The notes under the pieces: model-generated
Told to the model about the DNA's origin: nothing
Databases searched by the model: none
The model's input: the letters and a program-made list of their open reading frames with translations, nothing else
In this document: positions 1-10,096 of the stretch, in pieces
How positions within the stretch are numbered: position 1 is the stretch's first letter
Layout: each line of letters begins with the position of its first letter
Translations under genes and position numbers: made by a program
Source: Bacteroidales bacterium
GTDB taxonomy: Bacteria; Bacteroidota; Bacteroidia; Bacteroidales; UBA3824
NCBI GenBank assembly: GCA_024413595.1
Contig: JAKSUC010000003.1
Coordinates: 76,307 to 127,265 of the forward strand
Direction: 5' to 3'
Length of the DNA: 50,959 bases

Positions 1-1
1 A

Positions 2-3000
2 TCTTGTGTATATAATAATCCATTTTGCATTAATATATCTAAAAATGACAATGTCGACATTTTTAAATTAGCAAATGATTTTAAAGCATTGGTTAATAAT
101 CATAAAGTTTTTTCTGTTGCAATTGATGTGATTGAAGGAATTCCTTCTATGATTTTAGATCAACACAATTTTGAATATCAACTTTGTAAAGTTGACGAAG
201 ATGATATTCAAAATCAACTCGAAAAATTTGTTAAACCGTTTGACTTAAAGAATGATACTCTTGTTCGTTTAACTATTTTTGAAACTCAGAATAATTTTTA
301 TTTTGCTTTTGATGTTTCGCATATTGTTCTTGATGGAACTACTTTGATTAATTTCATGAACGAACTTTCGGCTAGATATAATAATCAATCTATTGTAAAT
401 GAGAATTTTACAATTTTTGATTTAGCTATCCAAGAGCAGAATGCTATCAATTCTGATGAATACAAAAATGCTGAAAAATTCTTTTCAAACATTTTTGATG
501 GCAACGATTTTACAAACAATTTTGAACAAAACAATTTTATTCCAAACAATAATATTGCAAATTATAAAACTATTTATATTTCTGACGATCTTTCGCCAAA
601 AAACATTAAAAATTTCACTTCTCAAATTGGTATCACTACAAATGACCTTTTATTAAGTGCTTATCAATATACATTAGCCAAATTTAACGGTACTGAAAAA
701 TCGATTGTTTGCATGGTTGAAAGTGGACGTAAAAAAATGGGAGACAAAAATCCGTTTGGAATGTTAGTTAAAACTTTGCCTGAACCTATTGATTTTTCTA
801 ATCTAAAAAATATTAAAGACTTTTTAGTTGATAATCATAATTTTATACGACAAACTTTCGATAATAATATTTATCCTTTCACAAATATATCTTCTAAATA
901 TGGTTTAAATATCGACTTTTTGTATGTTTATCAACCTTCTTTGTTATATACAATTTCGTTAAATAACAAACTTTACAATTTTGAACATATTAAAGCTAAC
1001 GAGTCTATGTCGAAAATTTCTTTAGAAATTGTTCGACAAGAAAACGATTTTAGACTCAATTTTATATATCGTGAAGATCTTTACGATAATGATTTAATTA
1101 ATTCATTTATAGAAACTTATATTCAAGTTATTAGAGAATTTTTAACTAAAAATTATTTCTCTGACATTAATCTTTTACCTAAAAATCAAGTTGAAAAATT
1201 AGATTTTTATAATCAAACAGAACAAGATTATGAACAAACTGATTTTGTTTCTTTATTTAAAAAACAAGTTGAAATTCAGAAAGATAAAATAGCTCTTGTT
1301 TTTAATAATAAACAATTTTCTTATAATCAACTTGATAAAATTTCAAACAAAATTGCTAACTATATTCATCAATTAAATATTAAAAACGATGATGTTGTTT
1401 CTATTTTAATTCCTAGAAATGAATTCATGGTAATTTCAACGTTAGGAGTCTTAAAATCAGGAGCTTGTTATCAACCTTTGGACACAAGTTATCCTAAAGA
1501 ACGATTAATGTTTATGGTTCAAGATGCTAACGCTAAATTATTGATTACCACAAAACAACTCGAACCTTTAATTGAAAATTATCATGGAAATATTCTTTAT
1601 TTAGATGATATTGAAAATTTGACTAACGATAACGATTTAAATATTAATATTTTACCTAATAATTTATTCGTTTTACTTTACACTTCTGGGTCTACTGGAG
1701 TTCCAAAAGGAGTGATGATTGAGCATAAAAATGTTGTTGCTCTGTATAATTCTAACAAACAAGTATTTAATATCTCTGAAAATTCAAAATTAGCTTCTTA
1801 TCCAAGTTTTGGGTTCGACGCTTTTGTTATGGATTTCTCTTCTGTAATGCTTTCAGGTGCAACTATTTATATCTTACCTGATGAAATAAGATTAGATATT
1901 GTAAAAATGGACGAATTTTTCATTAAAAACAATATCACTCATGGTTTTATGACTACTCAAGTGGGGCGTCAATTTGTGGATTATACCAAATGTAATACTC
2001 TTACAAATTTTATGGTTGGTGGTGAATCTTTGGTTCCAATTGATGTTAACTCTAAGAATATCAATTTAATAAACGGATATGGCCCTTCTGAGTCTTTAGC
2101 ATATATTTCTTCTTTTTCTATAGATAAACTTTACAATCGTGTTCCAATTGGAAAAGCAAGCAAAAATATTAAATTGTATGTAGTTGATAAAAATTTAAAA
2201 CGTTTACCTTTTGGAATGCCAGGTGAATTATTAGTTGCTGGTCATCAAGTGTCGCGTGGATATTTAAATCGCCCTGAAAAAAACGCTGAAGCTTTTATTC
2301 AAAATCCATTTTCTAATCAAGAGGGTTATAAAAAAATATATCGTACTGGCGACACTGTAAGAATTCTTCCTGATGGTAATATTGATTTTATTGGACGTAC
2401 TGATGGACAAGTTAAAATTCGTGGTTTTAGAATTGAACTTACTGAAATTGAGTCTGTTATTCGCGAATTCGATGATATAAATGATGTTACTGTTCAGGCT
2501 TTTGATCGTAAAAATGGTGGTAAATTCATAACTGCATATATTGTTTCTGACAATCAGATTGATACTAAACTTTTAAAAGATTTTATTCTTTCTAAAAAAC
2601 CTCCGTACATGGTTCCTGAGGTAATTATGCAAATTGACAAAATTCCTCTTAATGTTAACTCTAAAGTTGATAAACGTGCTTTACCAACTCCTGAATTTAA
2701 AATCGAAAATATTATTGCTCCTAAAAATGATATGCAACAAAAAATTTTCGATTTTGTTGCTCAAATTATTGATTATAACAATTTTAGTATAGATACTGAC
2801 TTATTTTTTGTCGGTTTAACTTCTATCGGTTGTATCAAACTTAACGTGTTGATTGCAAATCAATTTGGCGTTTCTATTCAAATCTCTGACTTGAAAGAAA
2901 ACAATACAATTGAAAAACTTGAACAATTTATTATCAATAATTCTAATCAAACTGATGAATTTCAAATTCTTGACAATTACCCAATTACAAAAACTCAAGA

Positions 3001-6000
3001 AGGTGTTTTTGTTGAATGTTTAAGTTTGCCAAATTCTACTATTTATAATATTCCATTACTTATAAAAATTGATCAATCAATTGATATTCAAAAACTAAAA
3101 TCTTCGATTGCTAAAGTTGTTAACGCTCATTCTTACATTAAAACTCAGTTTTTTTATGATGAAAACGATAATCTAAAACAAAAACCTAATTTTTCTGAAT
3201 TCATTGATAATCAAATTGAAATTATCAATTCTAACAATATAAATGATATCAAAGATAATTTGATAAAACCTTTTGAATTATTAAATAATCAACTATTTAG
3301 AATTAAAATTATTCAAGCTGATTTTAATTATTTATTTTTAGATTTTCATCATGTTATTTTTGATGGCACATCAATGGTTATTTTCTTAGAAGATATTTCT
3401 AAAGTTTATAACAATATTGACATTCAAGACGAAAACTATTCTGGTTTTCAAATTGCATTAAACGAACAAAAAAATCGTAATTCTGATAAACTTAATATTG
3501 CTAAATCTCACTACGATAATTTGTTAAATGGTCTTGATGCTGACTTTTTACCAAAAACTGATTTGTATAAAACTTCAAAACATGATAGTGGAACTTTTAC
3601 TTATTGTTCTAACAAAATTTTAACTGACGATGTTTTTGATTTTACTTCTAAAAATAGTTTAAGTGTTAATGGATTTTTGTGTTCTGTTTTTGGATTTTTA
3701 TTGGCAAAATATAATAATATTGATTATTCTATTTTCACTACTATTTATAACGGTAGAAACGACTCTCGTTCAATGCGTTCGCTTTCTATGTTGGTAAAAA
3801 CTTTACCTGTTGTTTGTCAAATTAAAAATCAAGAAACTTTAAAATATTCTTCGAATATTTCTGAGCAAATTTTTAATTCTATGACTAATGATATATATTC
3901 TTTTGCAGAAATTAGTCATGAATATCAAGTTAATGCAAATGTAATGTTTATTTACCAAGGCGATAATTTTGATTTTAATTCGTTTTGTGATAAAAAAGTT
4001 GAAATTATTCCTTTAAATATCAATAATCATAAAGCTGATTTTACTATTCAAGTTTATGTTAACAATGGTATTTTTAATTTTGTTGTTGACTATAACAATA
4101 ATTTGTATTCTGAAAATTATATTAAGAGTTTTGTTTTTGCTTTTGAAAAAACTATTTCTCAATTTGTTGAAAAACAATTCCTTAATGACATTTCGATACT
4201 TTCTGATTATGACTTTAAACTTTTAGAAAACTTTAATAATACATTCGTTGATTATAATAAATCTGAAACAATTTTAGATTATTATAATCGTGTTGTTAAA
4301 CAATATCCTGATAATATTGCTGTTGTTTATAACGATAATAAAATATCATTTTCGCAATTAGATATTTATGCTAACAAAATTGCAAATTTTCTACATGCTA
4401 AAGGAATAAAACCTGACGATTTTGTACCGATTTTGGTTTCTCGAAACGAATTTATGTCGGTTGCAACAATTGGTGTTATTAAAGCTGGGGCTGCTTATCA
4501 ACCTTTAGACAGTACATATCCTGCTGAACGTTTGAATTTTATGATCAACGATACTAAAGCAAAAGTTGTTATTCTTGAACGTAATTTAAAACATTTAATT
4601 CAAGATTATAAAGGTGAATTGTTGTTTACTGATGAAATCGAAAATCTTGATAATTCTAACAATTTTGTTGCTGACATTAAACCTAACAATGCTTTTGCAA
4701 TTCTCTATACTTCAGGCACTACTGGCGTTCCAAAAGGTTGCGTTCTTGAACACAAAAGCATGGTAGCTTTATTGATTAATATGTTTAATTTTTTTAAACT
4801 TAATCCAAATTCTAGAATTGCAACCTATGCAAGTTTTGGTTTTGACGCATCAATGTGTGAACTATTTTGCTCTTACATGGTTGGGGCTTCTGTATATATC
4901 GTTCCTGAAGATATTAGATTGGATATCAAATTATTAGAAAAAATTTACAACGATAATCAAATCACCCAAACCATTATGACTACTCAAGTAGGGAGAATGT
5001 TTGTTACACAAGCTAATTTAACATCATTAAAATATATAATGGTTGGTGGTGAAACTTTGGTTCCGTTAACACCTCCTAATAATTTCGTTTTATACAACGG
5101 TTATGGCCCTAGCGAAGCTACAAATTCAATTTCTGCTTATCAAGTAAAAGATGATAGCCAACTTTTGCCTATCGGTAAAATTTATAAAAATGCTAAATCA
5201 TATATTGTAGATAAAAACAATAAAATTCTACCAATTGGAGCTTGTGGTGAATTGTTAATTTCTGGTCCGCAAGTTGGACGTGGATATTTAAATCGTCCTG
5301 AAAAAACGGCTGAAGTTTTCATAAAAAACACTTTTTCTGACGATATTGAACACAAAATTTGTTACAAAACGGGTGATATAGTTAGAATGTTGCCTGATGG
5401 AAATATCGATTTTATTGGGCGTAGAGACTCACAAGTTAAAATTCGTGGTTTCCGTGTAGAATTAACCGAAGTTGAAGGTATTATTCGTGAATATCCTAAT
5501 ATTAAAGATGCTACTGTGCAGGCTTTTAATAATCCTTCTGGTGGTAAATTTATTGCAGGATACATTGTTTCTGATAAAAAAATTGATATTCAAGATCTTA
5601 ACAACTTTATTATTTCAAAAAAACCTCCTTACATGGTGCCTGCCGTTACAATGCAAATTGACGCTATTCCATTAAATAACAATAGTAAAGTTAATAAAAA
5701 ATTATTACCTATTCCTAAAGTTCAATCATTAACTAAAGGGGAAGAACCAAAAAACGAAACCGAAAAAGTTATTTGTAATATTTTTCAAGATGTTATTCAA
5801 ATTGACAAAGTTTATGCTAACGATGACTTTTTCGCTATTGGTGGAACTTCTATTTCTGCTGTTCAAGTTATTGTCAAATTAAATAAACATAATTTTGATG
5901 TAGTTTATAAAAATTTATTTGAAAATTCAACTCCTCAGAAACTTGCTAAATTCCTCGACAAAGGCGAAAGTCAAGACTTTTTTGCTCCTTCTGGTGAGGA

Positions 6001-7234
6001 TTTAAAAAAATATGATTATTCTGCTCTTGAATATAATGTTATTGAAAATCTGAAATTTATAAAAAATAATGGTATTGGCGACGTTCTTTTAACTGGTGTT
6101 ACTGGATTTTTGGGTGCTCATGTGTTCAAAGAAATTATTGATACTACTCAAAATAATGTTATTTGTCTTATTCGTAGCAAAAAAGATCTTTCTGCCGTAC
6201 AGCGCATGGAAATGTTTATGACTTTTTACTTTGAAGATTGGTATTCCGACTCTATTAGAAATCGTACAAAAGTTATAGATTGTGATATTAATGATGTTAA
6301 TTTAGTTCAAACTATTGAAAACGAACATTTTAATACAATTATTAATTGCGCTGGCAACGTTAAACATTTTGCAGAAGGCGACACTCTAATGCGTGACAAT
6401 TTTTCAAGTGTAGAAAATTTAATCAAAGTAGCTCAAAATCATAATGCTAAATTAATTCAAACATCTTCGTTAAGTGTTTGTGGTGAATCTATCGACGGTA
6501 AAATTCCGCCTAGTTTCAAATTCAAAGAAAACAACTTAAACATTGGGCAATCTCTTGAAAACAAATACACACGTTCTAAATATCTTGCAGAACAAATTAT
6601 AATTGACAAAATTTCGCGTCACGAGCTAACTGGAAAAATCATTCGTCTTGGTAATCTTATGGCACGCAACAAAGATGGCGAATTCCAAATCAATTCTCAA
6701 AGCAATGCGTTTTTAAAACAATTTGTTGGTTACAAAGAATTAGGCTGTTATCCTGTTGATATGATGGATGCTGGTATCGAATTTTCGCCAATTGATTGCG
6801 TAGCTAAAGCTGTTGTTTTATTGGCGGGTACTCCTGATGATTTCACTGTTTTTCATGCTAAAAATTGCCACGAAATTCACTATGGTTATTTTATTAACTC
6901 TTTGATTAATAGCGGATTTAAAATTGATATTGTGGAACAAGATGAATTTGAAAATCGTTTTAAAAATATTCTTGAAAATGATGATAAAGATTTAACAAAT
7001 TTCACGGGATTTATTGCATATTTAAACAAAGCAAATGCGTCGCCTACCGACGTTACTAAATATTCTGCTAATCAAAACAAAACTAATTTTGAACATCGTG
7101 TTAGAATCAGTTCTGACACCACTTTCACAACAAAAGCACTTTATCGTTTAGGTTTTGCATGGCCTTTGCTTGGTGAAGAATATTTTAAAAACATGATTAA
7201 TATTTTAAAAGAAATGGATTTTTTTAACGAATAA
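2..7234 (+). CDS. Nonribosomal peptide synthetase, C-A-T-C-A-T-reductase (5' end outside window)
   Basis: Multimodular NRPS whose frame is open to the left edge, so the start lies upstream; TTG at 89 is only an internal codon. Domains by base: condensation C1 (2 to about 1200; SHIVLDG at 317, catalytic second His kept), adenylation A1 (about 1240-2690; LYTSGSTGVPKG near 1675), carrier T1 (GLTSI near 2812), C2 (HHVIFDG near 3347), A2 (about 4270-5720; LYTSGTTGVPKG near 4703), carrier T2 (IGGTSIS near 5835), and a terminal thioester reductase R (about 6060-7230) with Rossmann motif TGVTGFLGAH near 6094, SSLSVCG and YTRSK near 6565. R domains release the thioester with NAD(P)H as an aldehyde or alcohol. 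A C domain before the first visible A domain means either an N-acylated starter or a further upstream module. The lysine of motif A10 is present in both A domains. All core motifs look intact; substrates cannot be assigned safely. Codons favour T at the third position, unlike the PPTase downstream. Confidence 0.95.
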   Translation, partial: SCVYNNPFCINISKNDNVDIFKLANDFKALVNNHKVFSVAIDVIEGIPSMILDQHNFEYQLCKVDEDDIQNQLEKFVKPFDLKNDTLVRLTIFETQNNFYFAFDVSHIVLDGTTLINFMNELSARYNNQSIVNENFTIFDLAIQEQNAINSDEYKNAEKFFSNIFDGNDFTNNFEQNNFIPNNNIANYKTIYISDDLSPKNIKNFTSQIGITTNDLLLSAYQYTLAKFNGTEKSIVCMVESGRKKMGDKNPFGMLVKTLPEPIDFSNLKNIKDFLVDNHNFIRQTFDNNIYPFTNISSKYGLNIDFLYVYQPSLLYTISLNNKLYNFEHIKANESMSKISLEIVRQENDFRLNFIYREDLYDNDLINSFIETYIQVIREFLTKNYFSDINLLPKNQVEKLDFYNQTEQDYEQTDFVSLFKKQVEIQKDKIALVFNNKQFSYNQLDKISNKIANYIHQLNIKNDDVVSILIPRNEFMVISTLGVLKSGACYQPLDTSYPKERLMFMVQDANAKLLITTKQLEPLIENYHGNILYLDDIENLTNDNDLNINILPNNLFVLLYTSGSTGVPKGVMIEHKNVVALYNSNKQVFNISENSKLASYPSFGFDAFVMDFSSVMLSGATIYILPDEIRLDIVKMDEFFIKNNITHGFMTTQVGRQFVDYTKCNTLTNFMVGGESLVPIDVNSKNINLINGYGPSESLAYISSFSIDKLYNRVPIGKASKNIKLYVVDKNLKRLPFGMPGELLVAGHQVSRGYLNRPEKNAEAFIQNPFSNQEGYKKIYRTGDTVRILPDGNIDFIGRTDGQVKIRGFRIELTEIESVIREFDDINDVTVQAFDRKNGGKFITAYIVSDNQIDTKLLKDFILSKKPPYMVPEVIMQIDKIPLNVNSKVDKRALPTPEFKIENIIAPKNDMQQKIFDFVAQIIDYNNFSIDTDLFFVGLTSIGCIKLNVLIANQFGVSIQISDLKENNTIEKLEQFIINNSNQTDEFQILDNYPITKTQEGVFVECLSLPNSTIYNIPLLIKIDQSIDIQKLKSSIAKVVNAHSYIKTQFFYDENDNLKQKPNFSEFIDNQIEIINSNNINDIKDNLIKPFELLNNQLFRIKIIQADFNYLFLDFHHVIFDGTSMVIFLEDISKVYNNIDIQDENYSGFQIALNEQKNRNSDKLNIAKSHYDNLLNGLDADFLPKTDLYKTSKHDSGTFTYCSNKILTDDVFDFTSKNSLSVNGFLCSVFGFLLAKYNNIDYSIFTTIYNGRNDSRSMRSLSMLVKTLPVVCQIKNQETLKYSSNISEQIFNSMTNDIYSFAEISHEYQVNANVMFIYQGDNFDFNSFCDKKVEIIPLNINNHKADFTIQVYVNNGIFNFVVDYNNNLYSENYIKSFVFAFEKTISQFVEKQFLNDISILSDYDFKLLENFNNTFVDYNKSETILDYYNRVVKQYPDNIAVVYNDNKISFSQLDIYANKIANFLHAKGIKPDDFVPILVSRNEFMSVATIGVIKAGAAYQPLDSTYPAERLNFMINDTKAKVVILERNLKHLIQDYKGELLFTDEIENLDNSNNFVADIKPNNAFAILYTSGTTGVPKGCVLEHKSMVALLINMFNFFKLNPNSRIATYASFGFDASMCELFCSYMVGASVYIVPEDIRLDIKLLEKIYNDNQITQTIMTTQVGRMFVTQANLTSLKYIMVGGETLVPLTPPNNFVLYNGYGPSEATNSISAYQVKDDSQLLPIGKIYKNAKSYIVDKNNKILPIGACGELLISGPQVGRGYLNRPEKTAEVFIKNTFSDDIEHKICYKTGDIVRMLPDGNIDFIGRRDSQVKIRGFRVELTEVEGIIREYPNIKDATVQAFNNPSGGKFIAGYIVSDKKIDIQDLNNFIISKKPPYMVPAVTMQIDAIPLNNNSKVNKKLLPIPKVQSLTKGEEPKNETEKVICNIFQDVIQIDKVYANDDFFAIGGTSISAVQVIVKLNKHNFDVVYKNLFENSTPQKLAKFLDKGESQDFFAPSGEDLKKYDYSALEYNVIENLKFIKNNGIGDVLLTGVTGFLGAHVFKEIIDTTQNNVICLIRSKKDLSAVQRMEMFMTFYFEDWYSDSIRNRTKVIDCDINDVNLVQTIENEHFNTIINCAGNVKHFAEGDTLMRDNFSSVENLIKVAQNHNAKLIQTSSLSVCGESIDGKIPPSFKFKENNLNIGQSLENKYTRSKYLAEQIIIDKISRHELTGKIIRLGNLMARNKDGEFQINSQSNAFLKQFVGYKELGCYPVDMMDAGIEFSPIDCVAKAVVLLAGTPDDFTVFHAKNCHEIHYGYFINSLINSGFKIDIVEQDEFENRFKNILENDDKDLTNFTGFIAYLNKANASPTDVTKYSANQNKTNFEHRVRISSDTTFTTKALYRLGFAWPLLGEEYFKNMINILKEMDFFNE

Positions 7235-7245
7235 AATATATTACT

Positions 7246-7539
7246 ATGGAAATTGAAAAAATAATAAACGCTGATACGTTAACTATAAAATTGTCTGGAA
7301 ACCTTGACTCTTCTACTTCAACTGATTTTGAAAATCAAATTAAAGATGATTTAATTAATATATCATCTTTAATTCTTGATTTCAAACAAGTTGGATATAT
7401 TTCTTCTAAAGGAATCCGTGTAATTCTTCAATTAAACAAAATTATGAAACAACAAGGTTCTATGAAAATTATTAATTGCAATCCTGCTGTTATTGAAGTG
7501 TTTACTATTTCTGGATTAACTAAAATTTTAAACTTGTAA
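7246..7539 (+). CDS. STAS-domain anti-sigma factor antagonist
   Basis: A 97-residue single-domain STAS protein of the SpoIIAA/RsbV type. The segment LILDFKQVGYISSKGIRVIL (residues 42-61) contains the Ser53-Ser54 site where this family is phosphorylated by its partner kinase. In partner switching the unphosphorylated form binds the anti-sigma kinase and frees its target; a PP2C phosphatase reactivates it. It starts 11 bases after the NRPS stop, so it is probably co-transcribed, and the next gene encodes a phosphatase-kinase that would be its natural partner. No sigma factor gene is visible in the window, so the final target is unknown; it need not be a sigma factor. Confidence 0.9.
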   Translation: MEIEKIINADTLTIKLSGNLDSSTSTDFENQIKDDLINISSLILDFKQVGYISSKGIRVILQLNKIMKQQGSMKIINCNPAVIEVFTISGLTKILNL

Positions 7540-7568
7540 TTTTTGAAGTTGTATATTTTTATAACCGA

Positions 7569-7606
7569 GTACATTTTTTAAGAATTTTGGGTCTTAAAAA
7601 ATGTAC
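7569..7606 (+). terminator. Strong hairpin between STAS and phosphatase genes
   Basis: A perfect 15-bp inverted repeat, gtacattttttaaga (7569-7583) and tcttaaaaaatgtac (7592-7606), separated by 8 bases and followed by a T-rich stretch (attttatatttt). It could end the NRPS-STAS transcript or attenuate read-through into the phosphatase-kinase gene 47 bases on. Confidence 0.6.
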
Positions 7607-7652
7607 CCGATTTTATATTTTAATTAATTATCCTCTAAATTATTTAAAGTAA

Positions 7653-9410
7653 ATGCTATCTGCCGAAAACATAGTTAATAATCTGCAACTAAAAAACGAA
7701 GTTTCTACTAATAAATTTATTGCAAAATTTCTTTTAATTTTCTCTTGTTTATTAATTTTAATTTTATCTTTAGTAATTTTTTATAATTTTGAATATCAAT
7801 ACATTGTAAATACTTCTTTGGCATTATTAACTACAATAATTCCATTACCAATCATTTCGATAATCAGTTACAAAAACAATCATTATACTATTTGGTTAAA
7901 ACATTTATTTTTAATTTCTATTGTATTTTTATCTGCTGTTTTCGACTTGTTTTATTCTTTTTACGCATCTATTTTAATGGTTTTGCCAACTCTTTTAGCT
8001 TCTAAATATTACAACAAAAAATTAAATTGGGGAATTACATTTTTTACTATATTTTTCTATTTTATTTCTACTTTTTTGGCATATTATTTAATCAAAAATA
8101 ATATCTCTTTTCAAAAACATTATTCATTTTATTTTGGTTACAAATCAGTTCCGCTCTTAAGTGAATTTATAATTAATTATATTACCAAATGTATTTTTTA
8201 TATTTTGATAGTAATTGTTGCTACAAATTATTCAAAAAATGGTAAACAATTTTTGAACAAACAGATTGAATCCACCATAAACGAAACTTCACTTCATCTA
8301 CAATTATCAATGGGCGCAGAAGTCCAAAAACGTAATTTACCTAACATTCAAAATATTAAAAATCAGAATATTGACATTTTTGCTATCTTAAAACCTTCCA
8401 AAGAAGTTTCTGGCGATTTTTATGATTTTTTTATGGTTGATAACGATACAATTGCTTTTTCTATTGCTGACGTTTCCGACAAAGGATTACCCGCTTCAAT
8501 GATGATGATGATGGTAAAAAACATTATTAAATCATTGTGTCGTAATGGGTTAGATATTGTTTCAACTTTCAATTATGTCAACAAATCTATTTACAACAAT
8601 TCTGATGCTATGTTTGTTACTATTTTTATGGCGTTTATCAACATAAAATCTGGAAATGGGCATTTTATTAACGCTGGACATCCATATCCTTTTATAAAAA
8701 AATATAACAATAAAATACAAATTTTAAAATCTGATCCTCAACCTTTTTTAGGTGCTGTTCCCGACTTTGAATATACGGCTAGCAACATAAAATTAGATTT
8801 TGAAGACACTATATTGCTTTTTACTGATGGAGCAACCGATGCTCTAAATTCTGATAATCAACGTTTTGAAACAAATAATATTCAACTATTTTTAAATCAA
8901 AATCATAATAATTCTAAAAATTTATGCGAAAATCTTTTAAACAAAATTTTAGAATTTTCTAACAATCAAAACCAATTTGACGATATCACATTATTAGCTT
9001 TTTCTTTAAAAAAATCTGAAAACCTTTTAAAACTTCCTGCTATTAATTCTTCAATCCAAAAATCAATCAATTGGATAAAATCTTTCCTTGATGAATTTTC
9101 TAAAAATCAAGAAACCAATAATTTAATATATTCTGCTGTTGACGATATTCTTTCAAATATTGTTGATTATGCTTATCCAAATAAAAATGGCGACTTTCAA
9201 ATTAAACTTGAAATTAATGATAAAAAATTATCTTTAATTTTTATTGATTGTGGACAAAAATTTAATCCATTAAACACTGAAAATCCTAACTTAGAAGACA
9301 CCGAGCGAATAGGTGGTTTAGGTATTTTTATTATCAAAAACATTTTTGATAATCTTGATTATCAATATATTAATAATCAAAATATTTTCACTGTTTCTAA
9401 AAACTTTTAA
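7653..9410 (+). CDS. Membrane SpoIIE-type phosphatase fused to RsbW-like ATPase/kinase domain
   Basis: 585 residues. About six hydrophobic helices lie in residues 23-200. A SpoIIE/PP2C phosphatase domain follows (about 215-455), with SGDFYD, ADVSDKG, NAGHPYP, FTDGATD and FDDITLL, which supply the metal-binding Asp residues. A C-terminal GHKL ATPase domain (about 470-585) has the N-box DDILSNIVDYAY, the G1-like FIDCGQKFNP and the glycine box GGLGIFIIK. Such fusions both phosphorylate and dephosphorylate a STAS partner, and the membrane part could sense a signal. The STAS gene directly upstream is the obvious substrate. It is separated from that gene by a hairpin and may have its own start of transcription. 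The stop is one base before the PPTase start codon, so those two are translationally linked. No HAMP domain is evident. Confidence 0.92.
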   Translation: MLSAENIVNNLQLKNEVSTNKFIAKFLLIFSCLLILILSLVIFYNFEYQYIVNTSLALLTTIIPLPIISIISYKNNHYTIWLKHLFLISIVFLSAVFDLFYSFYASILMVLPTLLASKYYNKKLNWGITFFTIFFYFISTFLAYYLIKNNISFQKHYSFYFGYKSVPLLSEFIINYITKCIFYILIVIVATNYSKNGKQFLNKQIESTINETSLHLQLSMGAEVQKRNLPNIQNIKNQNIDIFAILKPSKEVSGDFYDFFMVDNDTIAFSIADVSDKGLPASMMMMMVKNIIKSLCRNGLDIVSTFNYVNKSIYNNSDAMFVTIFMAFINIKSGNGHFINAGHPYPFIKKYNNKIQILKSDPQPFLGAVPDFEYTASNIKLDFEDTILLFTDGATDALNSDNQRFETNNIQLFLNQNHNNSKNLCENLLNKILEFSNNQNQFDDITLLAFSLKKSENLLKLPAINSSIQKSINWIKSFLDEFSKNQETNNLIYSAVDDILSNIVDYAYPNKNGDFQIKLEINDKKLSLIFIDCGQKFNPLNTENPNLEDTERIGGLGIFIIKNIFDNLDYQYINNQNIFTVSKNF

Positions 9411-9411
9411 A

Positions 9412-10020
9412 ATGGAAATCAATATTTTAAACATTGAAAATATATCAGAAAATATAATATCAGAAGTTTCAACAAAACTTCCATTACGTTATCAAAAAGC
9501 ATTAAAATTCAGATTTCCAAAAGATTATAAACTTTCAATAGGTGCAAGTTGGTTAATCCTAAAAAACTTTAAAAATATCTCTGAATCAGATATTTATATA
9601 AATCAATATGGAAAACCATTTATAATAAACAACGATAATTTTAACATTTCACATTCTAATAATTATGTAGTTTTTGTAAAATCAAAACACACAATAGGAA
9701 TAGACATTGAACATATAACCATAAAAAATACAGATATATCTGAAAAAGTATATCAACATTCTGAAATAGAATGGCTTAAAAAAGATTTTTTAACAAGATT
9801 TTATACACTTTGGACGCAAAAAGAATCTGTAATGAAAGCCACTGGACAAGGATTTAACTTAGATCCAAAAACATTCAATGTGCTTGAATTTCAAAACAAT
9901 AAACCAATCACAATAAACAATCAAAACTTATTTTGCAAAACAATTTTTTATAACAATTACGCAATTAGTCTTTGTAGCGATTTTGATTTTAAAGAAATTG
10001 AATTGAAAGAATATAATTGA
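9412..10020 (+). CDS. 4'-phosphopantetheinyl transferase, Sfp type
   Basis: 202 residues. The enzyme moves phosphopantetheine from CoA to the conserved Ser of carrier domains; the two NRPS T domains here are the likely substrates. Family motifs: GIDIE at residues 96-100 (Mg-binding Asp98 and Glu100) and WTQKES...K at 134-142. The ATG at 9412 is chosen because it comes one base after the previous stop and gives a normal N-terminus; a longer frame from 9346 would overlap the phosphatase gene by 65 bases and add an unlikely Ile-rich extension. The gene favours A-ending codons (tca, aca, ata), while the NRPS, STAS and phosphatase genes favour T-ending ones, so its origin or mutational history may differ. 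Confidence 0.93.
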   Translation: MEINILNIENISENIISEVSTKLPLRYQKALKFRFPKDYKLSIGASWLILKNFKNISESDIYINQYGKPFIINNDNFNISHSNNYVVFVKSKHTIGIDIEHITIKNTDISEKVYQHSEIEWLKKDFLTRFYTLWTQKESVMKATGQGFNLDPKTFNVLEFQNNKPITINNQNLFCKTIFYNNYAISLCSDFDFKEIELKEYN

Positions 10021-10096
10021 AAAAAACATAAAATCTCATTTGGATCAAACTCAGATCATTATTATATTTGCATGTTTAGTAAAAAATTATCGCAAA

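Noticed and set aside
9346..9411. Longer N-terminus of the PPTase
   Set aside because: It would overlap the phosphatase C-terminus and be an Ile-rich leader absent from the family.
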